The notes under the pieces: model-generated
What the model was told of the DNA's origin: nothing
Seen by the model: only the letters and a program-made list of their open reading frames with translations
Database searches by the model: none
Source: Novipirellula aureliae
GTDB lineage: Bacteria; Planctomycetota; Planctomycetia; Pirellulales; Pirellulaceae
Assembly (NCBI RefSeq): GCF_007860185.1
Contig: NZ_SJPY01000010.1
Coordinates: 182,524-246,523 of the forward strand
Length of the DNA stretch: 64,000 bases
Direction of reading: 5' to 3'
Shown here: one piece after another, positions 17,168-26,400 of the stretch
How positions within the stretch are numbered: the first letter of the stretch is position 1
How the letters are laid out: the number at the start of each line of letters is the position of its first letter
Position numbers and translations under genes: made by a program

Positions 17168-18061
17168 ATGGATGAAATTGTTTACTACGACCGATACCAC
17201 GAAAAAACGTGTGTTGAAAAAATTTACGGCGACAAAGCCCTGCGTTGGACGTACGGTACGCTGGGCGGGCGAATCTCTCTAAACCTCTTGGTGAAGCGAG
17301 CTTTGTTTTCGCATTGGTATGGATGGAAAATGGATCGTCCCAGCACGCGAAGGAAAATCGCGGCTTTCATTCAGGACTATGGGCTCGATGCGAATGAGTT
17401 TGAGCGTCAAGTCGATGATTTCGCAAACTTCAATGAGTTCTTTTATCGTAAACTCAAGCCAGAAGCGAGGCCGATTGATCCAGACCCTTCATCGATCGCG
17501 TTTCCCGCAGACGGTCGCCATTTGTGCGTGCCAGACCTGTCGCAGTGCGATGGACTATTCGTCAAAGGCGAAATGTTCGACTTGGCCACGTTACTCAATG
17601 ACAAACATCTGTCCGAACAATACGCTCAGGGAAGTCTCCTGCTTTCGCGATTGTGTCCTGTTGACTACCATCGTTTTCATTTTCCGGTTGCCGGTGTCCC
17701 CGGCTCGACAAGACAGATCAACGGCCCACTCTATTCGGTGAACCCGATCGCGCTCTGCCAGAATATTCATATCCTGACGACAAACAAACGATGCCTGACC
17801 GAGCTTGAGACGGAATCATTCGGAAAAGTCCTGCTCATCGAAATCGGAGCAACTTGCGTGGGGAGCGTATGTCAAACGTACGCCGAAGGAGTGAGGGTCG
17901 CGAAGGGAGACGAGAAAGGCTACTTTCGTTTTGGTGGTTCCTCCACGATCACGATTTTTGAACCCGGCCGTATTCAGTTTGATCACGACCTTGTCGAAAA
18001 CTCACGAAGGAATCGTGAGCTGTACGCCAGATTCGGTGATCATATGGGGGTGTCGATCTAG
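17168..18061 (+). CDS. psd: Phosphatidylserine decarboxylase
   Basis: Makes phosphatidylethanolamine from phosphatidylserine at the membrane. The 297-residue product starts best at MDEIVYYDRY, which fits the family N-terminus (an upstream ATG at 17153 is possible). PSDs cut themselves to form a pyruvoyl group; the serine here is in the string RFGGSSTI, where many bacteria have LGST. The catalytic aspartate (FPADGR) and histidine (VDYHRFHFP) of the self-cleavage triad are both present. Length and layout match the Clostridium/Chlamydia-like class of about 290-300 residues. It is transcribed alone on this strand. Confidence 0.93.
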   Translation: MDEIVYYDRYHEKTCVEKIYGDKALRWTYGTLGGRISLNLLVKRALFSHWYGWKMDRPSTRRKIAAFIQDYGLDANEFERQVDDFANFNEFFYRKLKPEARPIDPDPSSIAFPADGRHLCVPDLSQCDGLFVKGEMFDLATLLNDKHLSEQYAQGSLLLSRLCPVDYHRFHFPVAGVPGSTRQINGPLYSVNPIALCQNIHILTTNKRCLTELETESFGKVLLIEIGATCVGSVCQTYAEGVRVAKGDEKGYFRFGGSSTITIFEPGRIQFDHDLVENSRRNRELYARFGDHMGVSI

Positions 18062-18151
18062 GTGAAGGAAGTGACACCGAGGATTCTTTCACGGAATGAG
18101 TCACTCAACGAAACCCGATTGGCGAATCGGTTGCAAAATGCAACCGGTGGC

Positions 18152-18184
18152 TTCTTTTCGCTTGCGACGTTAAACCTGTATAAT
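18152..18184 (+). promoter_or_regulatory. Possible promoter of metallophosphatase gene
   Basis: A perfect TATAAT at 18179-18184 lies ~95 bases before the start at 18280. The matching -35 is weak (TTTTCG at 18155). Only the -10 is convincing. Confidence 0.3.
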
Positions 18185-18279
18185 GTTGAAATGATTCAAC
18201 CAACGTGCACCACGATAATGACAATGATCGACCCAGTGACCTGTAGAGGAGAAGACGGAAGATGTGAGGTGACCGCAAG

Positions 18280-19197
18280 ATGAGCCGATTTGTAGCAGTG
18301 GGGGACATTCATGGATGCAGCCAAACGCTGGCTAAGATGCTCGAAATCCTGGACCTAGCCCCCGGCGACACTTTTCTATCGGTCGGCGATCTGTCCTCCA
18401 AGGGCGAAGACTCTCAGGGTGTTCATTCCCAGTTATTGGATTTGGAGGAGCGCGGGATCAATCTAATCGTATTGCTGGGCAATCACGAGGTGATGCTGCT
18501 TGCGATGCAGCGACTGGCTGGGGCAAACGTTGACCTGAGTGGATTCCCCGAGTCGGTCTTTCGTGGAGCCGACATCAGTTGTTTGATGCGAAGCAACGAA
18601 ACATGGGCGACACTGAAATCCTATGGTCGCAAGGTTGCCGAGACCCGCGAATTTTGGGCGTTTCGGCACGACCATCCTGTGGAACACTTTGACGCGGTGT
18701 CGCAAAAACTCGATAGCGAGGATTGGCGACTTCCACAGCAACACCTTGATCTGTTAAGTCGGTGCAAAACTCACCACATCGCTCGTAATTGTCTCTTCGT
18801 GCATTCGGGAATCCAGCCAGAGAACATTCGGTTGGACAGTGCTCAACAGGCCATTGATGCACAGATCCAAGAGGACGCAAGAGACCTGTGCTGGAGCCGA
18901 GACGGGTTGGGACAGACGCCAGGTTTCCCGGAACTCATCGTGCATGGGCATACGCCGCTGCCCTATTTGTATTCGTTCGTTCCCGATACAACGCCTTGGC
19001 GAGACAGTGACCTTGTCTTCAAATCCGTTATCCACCATGGCTCGCTCAATTTGGATAGCGGTGTTTTTCTTGAAGCGGGTCATCTGACAGCTGTGGAGAT
19101 CCCCGAAAGTGGTTGTCCGTCAGAGTTTCGCTTTCTACGAGTCCCTAGATTGGATCCGGTTTGCAAGGACCGTCTGAGCCATTTCAACTACATGTAG
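18280..19197 (+). CDS. Calcineurin-like metallophosphoesterase
   Basis: A 305-residue cytosolic PPP-type phosphatase. The metal-binding motifs run in the right order: GDIHG (residues 8-12), GDLSSKG (about 37-43) and GNHE (about 67-70), then a late histidine (VHSG) and GHTPLPY. The second motif reads GDLSSKG where Ser/Thr phosphatases have GDYVDRG, which places it nearer ApaH-like and PrpA-like members. Substrate could be phosphoprotein or dinucleotide; undecided. GAGG lies ~11 bases before the ATG. Confidence 0.88.
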   Translation: MSRFVAVGDIHGCSQTLAKMLEILDLAPGDTFLSVGDLSSKGEDSQGVHSQLLDLEERGINLIVLLGNHEVMLLAMQRLAGANVDLSGFPESVFRGADISCLMRSNETWATLKSYGRKVAETREFWAFRHDHPVEHFDAVSQKLDSEDWRLPQQHLDLLSRCKTHHIARNCLFVHSGIQPENIRLDSAQQAIDAQIQEDARDLCWSRDGLGQTPGFPELIVHGHTPLPYLYSFVPDTTPWRDSDLVFKSVIHHGSLNLDSGVFLEAGHLTAVEIPESGCPSEFRFLRVPRLDPVCKDRLSHFNYM

Positions 19198-19300
19198 ACG
19201 ATCGGCCTCTGGTTCGGCTCCTATCGTGACGATCCGGCCAGGGGCGAGGCAATTGGCGAGATTGCTTTGATTGCTGGCACGTTCACGCCTACCGGCACGT

Positions 19301-19564
19301 TCACGCCGAGAATTGGAGTTTGGTGAGCGGCGGGTTGCTGCGAATGATCTTGCCTGATTCCGATACCTTCAAATAATAGGATGACCCAATATGGACCGAT
19401 GTTGCAAACGCGGAGTCCCCTGTGGGCTCCAACTTTTCCCAAAGATTGACCCGATAGTTGCCGTTGTGATGCTGACACACCTCCACATGATGCAGACGGG
19501 GTGGCTTACCGGTTTTCTCCAGAATCTGCGATTTGATCGTTTCCGTGTGATCGGATTCCGTCAT
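19301..19564 (-). CDS. Small hypothetical protein
   Basis: An 87-residue soluble protein, rich in His and Asn in its centre (HHVEVCQHHNGNYRVNLWEKL) and ending in a beta-like stretch (SYYLKVSESGKII). The amino-acid make-up looks coding and no frame on the other strand is better. I do not recognise the family. It lies between convergent and divergent neighbours with no operon context. Confidence 0.55.
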   Translation of the reverse strand: MTESDHTETIKSQILEKTGKPPRLHHVEVCQHHNGNYRVNLWEKLEPTGDSAFATSVHIGSSYYLKVSESGKIIRSNPPLTKLQFSA

Positions 19565-19931
19565 GGGTTCATCTTTCTGTTGGGTGGTTTGATCGAATTT
19601 TGCGACAATTCCCTTGCCCTCTAAAATACGATGAGAAATCTAACTGTACCGTAAAGGAGTTCCGTTTGATATGAGTACCGAATGGGGAATGTGGAGACGG
19701 CTTGACGACGGAAGCGATCGCAGGGAAAATATATCTTGGCACTCTGCGCCATCGCCCCCACCGTAAAGACCTCAAACGGAAGTAAAATGTCGGTACCTCA
19801 GCCGAGTTGAGGCAAATGGCGTCTGACGCGATGATCGATGATGATCGGTAACGCTTGAAACCTTGGGAACCGTCGATGAGCAAAAGAATCTCTTCTCCAA
19901 CCCGACCTCTTAGCCAGGAATGACTTATCCG
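19565..19931. other. Intergenic region with possible tiny ORF
   Basis: 367 bp before the dienelactone hydrolase gene. Its main content is a well-placed AAAGGAG (19653-19659) followed by a 31-codon frame at 19671-19766, listed separately. Confidence 0.4.
19671..19766 (+). CDS. Possible 31-residue small protein
   Basis: ATG at 19671 has AAAGGAG 11 bases upstream, the best Shine-Dalgarno match in this stretch. The product would be MSTEWGMWRRLDDGSDRREN and eleven further residues ending in PPP. No similarity is known to me. It may be a leader or chance frame. Confidence 0.2.
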   Translation: MSTEWGMWRRLDDGSDRRENISWHSAPSPPP

Positions 19932-20819
19932 ATGAATCGAAAACAAGCTAGCGACTTCAATCAAGAAGTTCTTGATCTATACGATGACTTTGCGCACGGC
20001 CGGCTCGATCGACGTGATTATGTCAAGCGTTTGGCCGCATTCGCTGTCGGCGGACTGACGGTGGAAACCCTCCTTCAAAATCTCAGCCCCAACTATTCCT
20101 GGGCGCAACAGGTCGCACCGACCGACGATCGTATCAAGGCCGAAATGATCACCTACGCCTCACCGGAAGGTGCTGGCGAAATGAAGGGGCTTCTTGCGCG
20201 ACCTGCCAAGGGGACCAAGTTTCCGGCCGTCTTGGTCATCCACGAGAACCGCGGATTGAACCCATACATTGAAGACGTCGCCCGCCGGTTAGCCGTCGAA
20301 GGTTTTCTCGCACTCGCCCCCGACGCACTCACGCCGCTAGGCGGATACCCAGGCAGCGATGACGAGGGCCGGTCGATGCAATCCAAACGCGATCGCGAGG
20401 AAATGACACAAGACTTTATCGCCGCCGCCAAACTGCTTGACACGCACGAGTTATCCACCGGCAAAGTCGGCGTGGTCGGTTTCTGTTTTGGGGGAGGCTT
20501 GGTCAACCAACTCGCCGTCCGCATCCCCGAGGTCATCGACGCTGGCGTGCCGTTTTATGGTAGCCAACCGGACGCTGCCGACGTCGCCAAAATCAAAGCC
20601 CCGCTGCTCATTCAAAACGCCGAACTCGACCGCCGCATCCTCGCTGGAGCTCCCGCCTTCGAGAAAAGTCTCAGCGACAATAAAGTCCCCTTCGAGTCGT
20701 ATGTCTATCCCGGTGTGAACCACGGTTTCCACAACGATACCACGCCACGCTACGACGAGGCCGCCGCAAAGCTGGCGTGGCAAAGAACCATTGCTTGGTT
20801 CAAAAAATACCTGGTTTGA
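19932..20819 (+). CDS. Dienelactone hydrolase family alpha/beta hydrolase (Tat-like export)
   Basis: A 295-residue hydrolase. ATG at 19932 is preferred because AGGA lies upstream at workable distance; ATG at 19920 would sit one base from it. The N-terminus has [15 protein letters not shown], a twin-arginine-like signal that is normal for this secreted subgroup. The catalytic triad is Cys in GFCFGGG (about 184), Asp in AELDRR (about 233) and His in NHGFHND (about 264). The pattern [20 protein letters not shown] is the usual oxyanion region. Family members open cyclic dienelactones, but many act on other esters; the substrate is not known. Confidence 0.9.
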   Translation: MNRKQASDFNQEVLDLYDDFAHGRLDRRDYVKRLAAFAVGGLTVETLLQNLSPNYSWAQQVAPTDDRIKAEMITYASPEGAGEMKGLLARPAKGTKFPAVLVIHENRGLNPYIEDVARRLAVEGFLALAPDALTPLGGYPGSDDEGRSMQSKRDREEMTQDFIAAAKLLDTHELSTGKVGVVGFCFGGGLVNQLAVRIPEVIDAGVPFYGSQPDAADVAKIKAPLLIQNAELDRRILAGAPAFEKSLSDNKVPFESYVYPGVNHGFHNDTTPRYDEAAAKLAWQRTIAWFKKYLV

Positions 20820-20950
20820 AGGATCTAAAAAACAAGACCCTGCGACGCTCGAGAGGACGAATTGTCGTCGATGTCGTTGCAGGCCCGAAGGGCGTGGACT
20901 TAAGAAAAACGGAGTGAGTATCACAGGGGTGTTTTTCCTGCTTCCGTTCG

Positions 20951-21003
20951 GCTTGTTCAGGCGGCTTGTTCGGGCAGCTTGTTCGGGCAGCTTGTTCGGG
21001 CGG
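20951..21003 (+). repeat. 13-bp tandem repeat, four units
   Basis: Units of GCTTGTTCGGGCA begin at 20951, 20964, 20977 and 20990, the first slightly diverged. Confidence 0.8.
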
Positions 21004-21044
21004 AGCAACAGGTGGCAGCTACCATGAACGCAAAATCCCACGCT

Positions 21045-21091
21045 CGCCCCACCCCCACAAATCGCCGGAGACGATTCGTGGGGGTGGGGCG
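21045..21091. repeat. 20-bp inverted repeat with 7-base loop
   Basis: CGCCCCACCCCCACAAATCG pairs with 21072-21091 at 19 of 20 positions. The loop is CCGGAGA. There is no T-run, so it is not a standard terminator; it may be another mobile palindrome. Confidence 0.8.
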
Positions 21092-21249
21092 AATCTCTTT
21101 CGGTCGTACGGTTTGTAGTCGCCACTTGTTTCCTCCGCCGAGACAGGCTCGACGGAAGGATGTCTCACGTTTCAGAATTCCTTCCGTCCACGCCATTCGT
21201 CGCAGGCCCCTTGGCATTCGGACGCCATAGACGGACGCCATAGGACATC

Positions 21250-21549
21250 TAGCCCGGATGATTTATGGGCATGCAAATTGTTTTGCTAACGTCTACGCCT
21301 TCAAGCGTTTACGTTCATTGCTCGAAAAACAGTCTGCGTATAAGCCGTTTTGGCGTTAGCGGCCTGTCGATTTAATCATTTTGACTCGACTTATCGTTTA
21401 ACGCCAAGCCGTAGGCGACCGCTTATGAACAAGCTGACGCCTTCGGCTAAGCGTTAAACGATTAAATCGACAGCCCGTTAGCCACGGTTCACACGACAAA
21501 TCACGCAGCCGTGGCTATCGCCAAAACGGCTAATGAATCATCCGGGCTA
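21250..21549. mobile_element. MITE-like element, copy 1 (300 bp)
   Basis: The ends are near-perfect terminal inverted repeats: TAGCCCGGATGATTTAT at 21250-21266 and its complement (one mismatch) at 21533-21549. Both ends lie within CTAG. The inside is non-coding and strongly palindromic, with arms TGTCGATTTAATC and GATTAAATCGACA. A second copy in the same orientation is at 29056-29477. No transposase is encoded, so movement would need one from elsewhere. Confidence 0.8.
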
Positions 21550-22012
21550 GGTGCCTAGTTTGTGTCTGTGCCCGTTTTCGATAACCGTGCTGCCTTTGCG
21601 TTGCGGAAGTGATTCTACGAATGCCTCAAAATCGCTTCAGCGTTGCAATCGGATGTGCCCAAGAAGATGTGCCCAAGAAGATGTGCTCGAGTGATGAAAA
21701 CGCTCGTCGTTCAATCTGCTTCCTAATTAGGGTTGCAACATGAGCCGTTTTGCACGCTAGCCCCGTTGTTTATTAACGCAGCTGTAACCAACAGCAAAAC
21801 AGCTAATTCAAAAACTGAGATGCGAGTGAAAGCACTCGCATGGACCGTTGAGAGTCTGCGACTTTTGTGTGTGCGGCGGGGGGATATGTGTTGTCAATCG
21901 TTTGAAGCATCTTGCAATAATCCTTCGTGATGCCGAAACCTTTGTACCTTTGGAGGGTTCGATCATGGATGACAGAGGCGCCGCAGGAGGCGGCTCCTAC
22001 AAATAGACACTC

Positions 22013-23485
22013 ATGGAAAGCGGCGCAACCAATATGCCCGATCTACAACAATGCCGTGCGCTTCCCCAAAGTCAACAACCGCAAGATCGCACGGAAACCC
22101 GTGTGCCGCTGTTGAATTACGAATTCAAACAAGGGGCGTTCTGGCATCGCATTCCGGCTTGGAGACACATCACCGAAACGGAGTTTGGTGATCACCAATG
22201 GCAACAACGAAATTGCATCACCTCCGTAGAGAACATCGAGTCGGTTTTGGGTGGTGAGTTGCCCGCTGGGTTTGCGAATGACTTGCGTGCTGGGCTTCAA
22301 CGCACTCCGATGCGAATTCGAATCACCCCCTATATCTTTTCGCTGATTGATTGGTCTAGTCCTCAGGAGGATCCGTTGCGACGACAATTCCTGCCGATGG
22401 GGTCTCAATTCACTGCGGATCATCCCTGTTGCATGGACGATTCGTTGAACGAAGATGGAGACCGCAGCGCTCCGTTCCTGACTCATCGATATCCAGACAA
22501 GGTACTTTTCCTGCCTGTCAGTGTATGTCCTGTTTATTGTTCTTACTGCACGCGTAGCCGCCTCGTCGGTGGAAGCACGGAAGCGAAGAGCAAGACCCCG
22601 TACGGTGCTTCGAAAGACAGTTGGGAAGAAACATTCGCCTACATTCGGCGGAACACAGAAATCGAGGATGTTGTGATCTCTGGAGGTGATGCATTCATGC
22701 TCCGTGCCGAGATCATTGAACATATCGGTAACCGCTTGCTTGAGATTCCGCATGTTCGCCGCTTCCGCTATGCCACCAAGGGATTGGCCGTTTTGCCGAT
22801 GAAGATCACCAGCGATGACGCCTGGGTACATGCACTGAAGAGGATTTCCGATCGTGGCAAGAGCATGATGAAAGAGGTTTGTATTCATACGCATATCGGT
22901 TCGGAGCAGGAAATGTCCGAGTGGACTTTCAACGCGATGCAACGATTGACGGAAATGGGGATCAAGGTAAGGAACCAAGCGGTGCTGCTGCGAGGCGTGA
23001 ACGATTCCTTCGATTCGATGTATCGAACGATTAAGAAGTTGTCCTACCTGAACATTCAGCCGTACCTCGTCTTTCTTCACGACATGGTCCCAGGATGTGA
23101 GCACTTGCGAACCACGTTGTCGCACGCGGAGCAGTTGTTCAAGCAGTTGTTGGGAACGACAGCCGGATTTAATGTTCCGCGATTTGTTTGCGATGCACCG
23201 GGCGGTGGGGGCAAAAGGCAAATCTCCAGTTACGAACGTTACGATCGCGAAATCGGCGTATCGGCTTGGGTTGCCCCGAGGGTGAAGCCAGGACGCATCT
23301 TCTACTACTACGACCCGATCGATCAGTTGCCCGAGTCGGGGCAGGCGATCTGGGCGAATGACGATGAACGAAAACGACGCTTGGCTGCATTTGAACACGA
23401 AGTGCAAGAGAGCCTTGCTTTGGAAAGATGCGGGATTGCATCAAGTAGTGAGATTGGTTGCGGAGATCCCCATGTCATCCGATAG
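22013..23485 (+). CDS. kamA: Lysine 2,3-aminomutase (radical SAM)
   Basis: Predicted to turn L-lysine into L-beta-lysine with S-adenosylmethionine, a 4Fe-4S cluster and PLP. The cluster motif is CPVYCSYC (Cys172, 176, 179). PLP Lys401 sits in DAPGGGGK. Two aspartates that hold the lysine side-chain amine in clostridial enzymes (Asp293, Asp330) have equivalents at Asp357 (FLHDMVPG) and Asp394 (CDAPGGGG), with the same spacing of 37; glutamate-type aminomutases lack this pair. At 490 residues it is longer than the ~416-residue clostridial enzyme and much longer than EpmB, owing to N- and C-terminal extensions. ATG at 22013 or 22034 could start it. The stop overlaps the next gene by 14 bases, tying the beta-lysine to that synthetase. 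Confidence 0.88.
   Translation: MESGATNMPDLQQCRALPQSQQPQDRTETRVPLLNYEFKQGAFWHRIPAWRHITETEFGDHQWQQRNCITSVENIESVLGGELPAGFANDLRAGLQRTPMRIRITPYIFSLIDWSSPQEDPLRRQFLPMGSQFTADHPCCMDDSLNEDGDRSAPFLTHRYPDKVLFLPVSVCPVYCSYCTRSRLVGGSTEAKSKTPYGASKDSWEETFAYIRRNTEIEDVVISGGDAFMLRAEIIEHIGNRLLEIPHVRRFRYATKGLAVLPMKITSDDAWVHALKRISDRGKSMMKEVCIHTHIGSEQEMSEWTFNAMQRLTEMGIKVRNQAVLLRGVNDSFDSMYRTIKKLSYLNIQPYLVFLHDMVPGCEHLRTTLSHAEQLFKQLLGTTAGFNVPRFVCDAPGGGGKRQISSYERYDREIGVSAWVAPRVKPGRIFYYYDPIDQLPESGQAIWANDDERKRRLAAFEHEVQESLALERCGIASSSEIGCGDPHVIR
23462..23465 (+). promoter_or_regulatory. Ribosome-binding site of NRPS gene, within kamA
   Basis: GGAG lies 6 bases before the ATG at 23472. It decides the start against the open frame that begins at 23358. 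Being inside the end of kamA, it points to translational coupling. Confidence 0.7.
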
Positions 23486-26400
23486 ACAAGTGCTTGTCCC
23501 AGGGGAGTCAACGGAAGACTTAATGGCAGATTCTCATCTCGATGAGTGCTTGCATGAACGATTCGAGCATCAAGTTGATTTGACTCCAGGAGCCTGTGCC
23601 GTCGTTAGTGTGGATGAGGAGTTGACGTACGCAGAACTGGACGAACGCGCCAATCAGTTCGCCCGCCTACTGCAAAGCAAGGGCGTTGTCCCCGGCGACT
23701 TGGTTGGGTTGTTCTGTAAACGCTCCGTCAACGCCATCGTGTCGATTCTGGGAATTCTGAAATCCGGTGCGGCCTATGTGCCGCTCGACGAACGCTGGCC
23801 AGATGATCGCATTGCCGGAATCTTGGAGGAAGCGAATGTCCAAACCCTCGTATTGGACGAGCAACTCTCAAACCGGGCCAAATCGACATCGGTGGCTCGG
23901 TTCTTGGTTCATGATTCCGAAGAGACGTGGGACTCCCTCAGCGAACAGCCGGTCGATCGCTTGCCGCTTGCCGACAATGGATCGTGCGCGTCCGACCTCT
24001 GTTATATCATTTATACATCTGGAACGACCGGCCGCCCCAAGGGGATCATGACCGAGCATCGCAACGTTGCCGCGTTTGCAAGAGCATTTCGGGAAACGTG
24101 TGAGATGACGGCGAGGGACCGTGTGTATCAGGGATTCTCGTTGACGTTTGACGGTTCGGTCGAAGAAATGTGGCTGGCCCTTTCCAGTGGCGCGTCCCTG
24201 ATCATTGGGCCGCCCGAATTCGCTCAACTGGGTGAGGAAACCGCACAATACATGCGAGAGAAAGGAGTCACGCTGTTTTCAACCGTGCCGACGTTCTTGG
24301 CCATGATCCAGGACGACGTGCCGTCATTGCGGCTGGTCGTCGTCAGCGGAGAGGCATGTCCGCCAAATTTGATCAAACGTTGGGTCCGGAACGAATTGCG
24401 AATGCTCAACGTGTACGGCCCCACGGAAACCACGGTCAACACAACCGTGTGGGAATGTGTACCGGACGTGCCGGTCACGATCGGTAGACCGTTGCCCGGA
24501 TACACGATACGGATTCTCGACGAAAAGATGCAACCCGTGCCAATCGGATCGGACGGCGAACTCTACATCGGCGGCGTCGGTGTGGCGCGAGGGTATTTCA
24601 ACCAGCCTGAACTGACCCAAAAGCACTTCATTTCGTATTCGGAACAGGCGAACGGCCATTCCGAGACGCTCTATCGAACGGGAGATCTTGTCCGCGAGCT
24701 GGACAATGGCGAACTGCTATTTCTCGGACGGATCGACGGTCAGGTCAAAGTGCGGGGCTATCGAATCGAACTGAGTGAGATCGAATCCGTCTTGCGGGAT
24801 CATCCAGACGTTGAGGGTGCGGCCGTGTCCGTCGTGCAACGCAACGGCTCGCAAGAACTCGCGGCCTTTGTCGTGCCCGCGGGTGGAGTCGAGTGTGGTT
24901 TGCAGCGGAACGTCATTCTCGATCATCTTCGCCGCCGCTTGCCTGCTTATATGGTCCCCTCTTACCTTGACCCGATTGAACAATTGCCACGATTGGCGAG
25001 TGGCAAAGTCGATCGCAAGTCGTTGCCGCAGCCCACCGCTCGGCTGGTCGCAGAAGGTCGTTCAATCGTACCACCGCGAACCGAGACTGAGAAAGTGCTC
25101 ACGGATCTATGGGAACAGGTCTTTGAGACGTCTCCGATTTCCATCGACGATGACTTCTTTATGGATCTAGGTGGCGATTCGTTGTTGGCGGCTTCGTTCG
25201 TTTCCAAGTATCGAAACGCATGTGGCGAAGGGATTGCCATGCGCGAGGTTTACCAATCCGCGACGGTGCGCAAACTTGCCGAATGGGTCGATCGTCAATC
25301 GTCCAAAGAGTTGGATGTGGCGGATCCAGAATCCAACACGACGCCATTGGAAACGGCGGAAGCCGTTTTCGGTAAGCAGCCGCGATGGCACCGCGGGCTC
25401 TGCTACACCTTTCAATCGCTGGCATTGTTGGTCTTCTACGGAATTCCCACAGCCACCATCCTCCTCTTAGCAAAGATGTACGTGGGGGCTATTGCCGGGG
25501 AATTGCCGTTCATTTTATATGGCTCGGTCGTGTTGGCACTGTTCATTCTTGCGTACCCCTCGATCGTAGGCGTGAGTATCCTGGCAAAGTGGGTCATTAT
25601 CGGCAGGTACCGAGCTGGCTCCTATCCTCTTTGGGGTCTGTATTACTTTCGCTGGTGGCTGGCAGCTCGGATACAGCGTGCCAGTGGCATCGGGTTGGTT
25701 GCTGGGACGCCGCTAATCAACCTCTACTATCGGCTCATGGGTGCCAAGATTGGCCGGGGATGCGTTGTCAATACTGGCCACTGTACGGCATTTGATCTTG
25801 TAAGCATTGGTGACGGAAGTTGCATTGGTAGCGAGGCTCAGTTGCTCGGCTATACCGTCTCCGACGGAATGCTTCATATTGGAACGATCGAGGTCGGTCG
25901 CGACTGTTTCGTTGGCATACAATCGGCGTTGGCTATCAATTCGGAGATGGGCGATGGAGCTCGACTAGACGATCTGTCGTTACTGGGCATTGGTGAAAAG
26001 ATCCCGGCGGGCGAATCACGACAAGGTTCGCCATCTCGCCCCTGCTCTGTTTTGGTGCCAGACATCCGTGGCGACCAGAGCGTCATGCGTCGGTCCGTTC
26101 GATTTGGCGTTCTCTCGTACTTGTCGATCTACGCGGTGCAACTGTTCATGCTGGCCGCCATGCTGCCTAACCTTATACTGTTGAATTTCGCCTACGCGGT
26201 CAACAATACGTTGCTTTGGGCGGCTGTGCTGGCGATCTCCATTCCCCTCTTCGAAATCACGTTTTGGATATTGCATATCGTTGTCAAAGCTTGCGTATTG
26301 CGCCGGTCACAACCGGGCGTCTACCGTATTGACAGCTTCTACTTCCTTCGGAAATGGTACGTCGATACGCTGATGGGGCTTAGTCGTCTCTTCACACTGC

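Larger units (their letters stand above)
20820..22012. other. Repeat-rich intergenic region before aminomutase cluster
   Basis: Nearly 1.2 kb without a convincing gene. In order it has four 13-bp tandem units (20951-21003), a 20-bp inverted repeat (21045-21091), the first copy of a MITE-like element (21250-21549), a short duplicated AAGAAGATGTGC string near 21660, and a GGAGGCGGCTCC hairpin near 21985. The small open frames here do not look coding. Confidence 0.6.

Noticed and set aside
18062..18283. 73-codon frame starting at GTG after psd
   Set aside because: It spans a likely promoter, has no ribosome-binding site and no recognisable sequence.
22043..23407. 454-codon minus-strand frame opposite kamA
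   Set aside because: It is the antisense shadow of a gene with clear radical-SAM and PLP motifs; its own translation has no recognisable pattern.
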